NCBI GenBank assembly: GCA_905250115.1
Contig: CAJNOI010000136.1
Location: 62,001 to 126,000 of the forward strand
Origin: Adineta steineri
Lineage: Eukaryota; Rotifera; Eurotatoria; Adinetida; Adinetidae
Direction: 5' to 3'
DNA length: 64,000 nt
The notes beneath the pieces are model-generated. The model was not told the origin of the DNA and searched no databases. It saw nothing but the letters and a program-made list of their open reading frames with translations. A program made the position numbers and the translations under genes. This document shows positions 60,999 to 64,000 of the stretch, piece by piece. Positions within the stretch are counted from its first letter, which is position 1. Each line of letters begins with the position of its first letter.

Positions 60999-62514
60999 GT
61001 CTATTATCAATAGCATAATGGTAACGATAGCACAACTATTAGTTTTTATTTGGAAAGTTTACGCAAGCCATTTCTCTTCGCATCTATAAAATGAAACAGT
61101 AAATAGAGTATAGGGTATCTTTAGTTTTAATGGTACTTTTGAATACTAAAATATGGGCCATTCGCTTAGGCGTGAGTAAAGTCAATGCTCTTGTGTTTGT
61201 CCTAGTCACCTGCTTTTTGTACAAAGTAAGACTCAGTTTGTTTTTCAAAATTTAGTTAAAAAAAAAACACCATAGACTCCTAACATCGTACATACGAGAC
61301 AATAAATTGCACCCGAGACAAATACGATGCACTGTAAGTTAAAATGAAATTTTATCGACGAATGCAGTTGAGATTCAGAATTCTACTACGCATTTTCTTT
61401 GACTATTAAGCGTAAACATACCTTATGCATAATATGTCAGTCGACTTTAATCAAGTGTAATAAAGTATCGAATGAAGAAGCTAACAAAAGGGTAGAAATT
61501 GTTGACTTGTCTTCATTAGGATTAGCGTCATTTATGCACATATCTCTATGTAAGCGTAAGCCGTCGGTTTGAATGCGCGTCGGCTCTAGCAAAATCAGTA
61601 AATGCCAGTCGTCGGCTTCAGCAAAAATCGGCTGACGGCTTACAACTCTAGTCATTTCTAACATTAAAATATTTCAGGAAATGCGCAACAACATTTTAAT
61701 GGAAGCAAAATAGTAGAAAAAAAATCTCTAAGTTCGAATTATTAGTCAGATGGTATGCTCGTATAAGTTAGACGGAAACAGGGAAAAAGGTTTATGTCAG
61801 TTGTCAATATTCAGTGATATGATATTATTCTAAAAGTCATGAAGAAAATGCAAATTGAACAAAGCCTGACAACTACAATTAATATGTCATATGGTATTCT
61901 TTAAAGAGTGAAATGAAAAGAAAAGGGAGAAAAAACTAATTTTTCTTAACTATACAATAGAGAAAAAAATATTGCTGTAATAAATAATGGCTTAAATTTT
62001 TTTGTTGAAATCTTGATCACATCAGAAAATTGTTTTCTCATATACCGGGTGAGGCAAAAGTTTTACGACATTCTTTATTTTACTTACATCTCGACCTGAG
62101 AAAATCATAAGATCTTGATGCTTTTTGAAAAGATAGAGCACGAAAGGCTGTACAAAAAATGCACTAGGAAATCTTTATCGACTGGTTCGAACGATTTTCT
62201 CGTAGTCAATCTTAACAACCTATATGGTGCTGCGATTTTCTAGTATAATTGGAGGAACAGGAATGTATCCAAGACGTTTTCGTTTTTCTTTGGGAACTTT
62301 TACATACAGCCAGTGTAGAGATTTTAACGGCGCATCTGTCAAGAAAAAAATGTGAGGTATTATTATTTATCAAACCCAAGATAAATTCAAAACAAGGAAA
62401 AATCTTCTTATATGACGGGTAATAGAGCTATCGTTTAGTTGTCTTTCTGTAGTTTAGAAAAAATAAAAAGTATAAGTCAATATGAGTTTATTTGCACTTA
62501 TTTTGTAGTTCTTT
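60999..62514. other. Intergenic; possible mariner-type terminus, no gene
   Basis: At 62044-62070 the sequence TACCGGGTGAGGCAAAAG, followed by TTTTACGAC, resembles the outer end of Tc1/mariner-type inverted repeats. No second end is visible before the assembly gap. A short GC-richer segment near 61555-61640 contains small inverted repeats (CGTCGGTTT, GCGCGTCGGC). No open frame is supported. Confidence 0.4.
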
Positions 62515-62614
62515 NNNNNNNNNNNNNNNNNNNNNNNNNNNNNNNNNNNNNNNNNNNNNNNNNNNNNNNNNNNNNNNNNNNNNNNNNNNNNNNNNNNNNN
62601 NNNNNNNNNNNNNN
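62515..62614. other. Assembly gap (100 N)
   Basis: Exactly 100 consecutive N, the conventional length for a scaffold gap of unknown size. It interrupts the minus-strand gene that begins at 63109. Confidence 0.98.
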
Positions 62615-63109
62615 GATTTATTTTGTCTTCGTTCACAATGATCATATTGGATTCTCTTAATTAATTCGTGTAATTGATTACAAACACTTTTTACCTAAGA
62701 TAAGATAAAACGTCTATAATCATTTTTGTTTCTCTATTATTATTTCTTCTCATTTTACTTTAATATATTGTTCAGCCCATTGATGATGAAACTGTTGATT
62801 TTCACAATAAATATAAATTGAAAAAATTTGTTGAAGAGAATAAATTTTAGGTATAATTTGTTGACCAAAACTACCACTAACAACAAAAACAATTCGATCA
62901 TCTGATGAAACTGATTGCATGTATTGTTCACATTGATCAAGATTTTCGAATATTTGTAAACAATTTATAAATGATCGAAACATTGCTTGAGTTTCAATAT
63001 TATCTTTTGAGTTAACTGAAGCATCAAGCCATATAAGAGAATATGTTTCAAAATTATTATTATTATTATCTTCCGACATAGAACATATCGATTCTGAATA
63101 AGATGTCAT
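62615..63109 (-). CDS. Paralogue of the ART-TPR N-terminal domain, partial (broken by gap)
   Basis: Two exons on the minus strand: 63109-62759 and 62694-62615, which then runs into the N gap. The donor is ATTAAA|GTAAAA and the acceptor ATCTTAG|GTAAAA, in phase; reading through the intron would hit a stop almost at once. The roughly 143 readable residues match residues about 27-160 of the ART-TPR protein at 2803: SLIWLDASVNS with LLIWLDKNVDE, DQCEQYMQSV with DQCFKFIQTV, FVVSGSFGQQIIPKI with MIVSGSLGQNIMPRV, and IYIYCENQQFHHQWAE with IFIFCDNQKLHEQWVK. The downstream domains, possibly ART and TPR, are missing from this assembly. Unlike the 2803 gene it has an intron in this domain. Confidence 0.75.
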
Positions 63110-64000
63110 TAGTTTTATTTTATGGAATACGTATGAAATCTATAAGTTAAAAACATTTTATTTCGAATATAAAAGATCGAGACGTTAATAATAAGTAAAA
63201 ACTGTTCTAAATTTATAAGTATAATGTCCTTACCTTTCTTAATGGAGACCATCAAAAACATTTTTTCGTTCTTACATTGTACGAAACAAAATAATTAGAT
63301 GTAGATATATACATCACACTACTCAAAACTAGTAGCAGTCGTGTATGTGATTACTATACCTAAACGACGTAGTAGAGTATGGTTAGACGAGATGTTATTG
63401 TTGAAAATAACCGAGAGATATCGCTCTTTCATACTTTTTTATTGGTTTAGTAATATCAAATTTCTTGTATGTTCTTCTCTTATCTTCTCTATAGACTTAC
63501 TAGAGAATTGTAACAGAATAAAAATTCATATAAATTATTATCACCGATAATTATAAACTCATTTCACCACAAAATAACGATTAAAAAATGGGACTAAAAA
63601 GCGAAACAAAATCGAAAAATCTATATGAAATTTGATTTATCTATTTTATTTTTCACTTTTTATTATCACCCCTCTTATCTAGCTGTCTGGCTGAGACGAT
63701 TTACATAAGGAAAGAAAGAAAGAAAGAAAATAACGTAAAAATGGTTTTGTATTCATTGATAATATTATTTTTAATGGTATGAAAGAGATAAATAGAACAA
63801 GAAAAATATATCGACTGATTTGTTCGATCCTTCAGTTTATAACAAAAACATGTCATTATTGATTTTTCTTTGCTATTTTTGTATGCATAAATGATCATTT
63901 ACAATTATATAAAACGTAGTTTATGACAATCTACGAATATGTTTATTGTATGCACTTTTACTATCAAACGAGAAGACACAAATATTTAAAGTCCTCGATA
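63110..64000. other. Intergenic to right edge, no gene seen
   Basis: AT-rich 5' flank of the ART-TPR paralogue. A short (GAAA)n tract lies near 63710-63728. Small open frames on both strands are featureless. Confidence 0.4.

Overview
The window reads as nuclear DNA from a microscopic animal, most probably a bdelloid rotifer (Rotaria/Adineta type). The sequence is AT-rich. Its conserved animal genes carry many very short introns (about 45-65 nt, GT..AG). It holds gene families that are greatly expanded in bdelloids: R-S-E ADP-ribosyltransferases with TPR repeats, NHL-repeat membrane proteins, LDLa/EGF GPCRs and kelch proteins. Short G/T-rich tracts resembling the TGTGGG telomere unit reported for bdelloids are scattered between genes. 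The species assignment is inference; the gene calls rest on motifs read in the translations.

Layout. 1-1.4 kb: 5' part of an NHL-repeat membrane protein running off the left edge. 2.8-4.6 kb: an ADP-ribosyltransferase (ART)-TPR protein. 5.5-6.2 kb: an unrecognised membrane protein. 7.4-10.6 kb: a dynamin-like GTPase fused to a protein kinase, with an Ala/Thr repeat between them. 11.5-12.3 kb: an ABCB transporter relic. 12.8-16.6 kb: BRE1 (RNF20/40), 15 exons. 18.8-19.7 kb: a 938-bp hAT-type non-autonomous element with 8-bp target duplications. 19.8-21.6 kb: a bacterial-looking FAD oxidoreductase whose one large intron contains inverted repeats. 22.6-37.6 kb is a core housekeeping block: acetyl-CoA acetyltransferase, a FAM174-like protein, ARPC2, a Shaker-type K+ channel with an altered selectivity filter, UBE3C and cytosolic leucyl-tRNA synthetase. 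39.2-48.6 kb: one 12-exon gene with a triplicated three-exon cassette followed by a seven-unit kelch propeller. 50-53.5 kb: a WWE-ART protein, a LamG fragment and a ZZ-finger protein. 54.9-59.5 kb: a single-exon 1537-residue LDLa/EGF GPCR. 59.7-61 kb: a 240-bp hAT-like element and an inverted minisatellite. 62.6-63.1 kb: the start of another protein with the ART-TPR N-terminal domain, cut by a 100-N gap.

For BRE1, the FAD enzyme, acetyl-CoA acetyltransferase, the FAM174-like protein, ARPC2, the K+ channel, LeuRS and the kelch gene, I worked out splice sites by hand. Each total coding length is an exact number of codons, which supports the models.

Two kinds of gene alternate. Conserved eukaryotic genes are intron-rich. 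Lineage-specific genes (ART-TPR, WWE-ART, GTPase-kinase, GPCR) are single long exons. The latter sit beside mobile-element debris and G/T-rich inverted repeats. Two active-looking ADP-ribosyltransferases, a third gene sharing one of their N-terminal domains and a GTPase-kinase fusion in one 64-kb window suggest a stress or defence signalling repertoire. That functional reading is inference.
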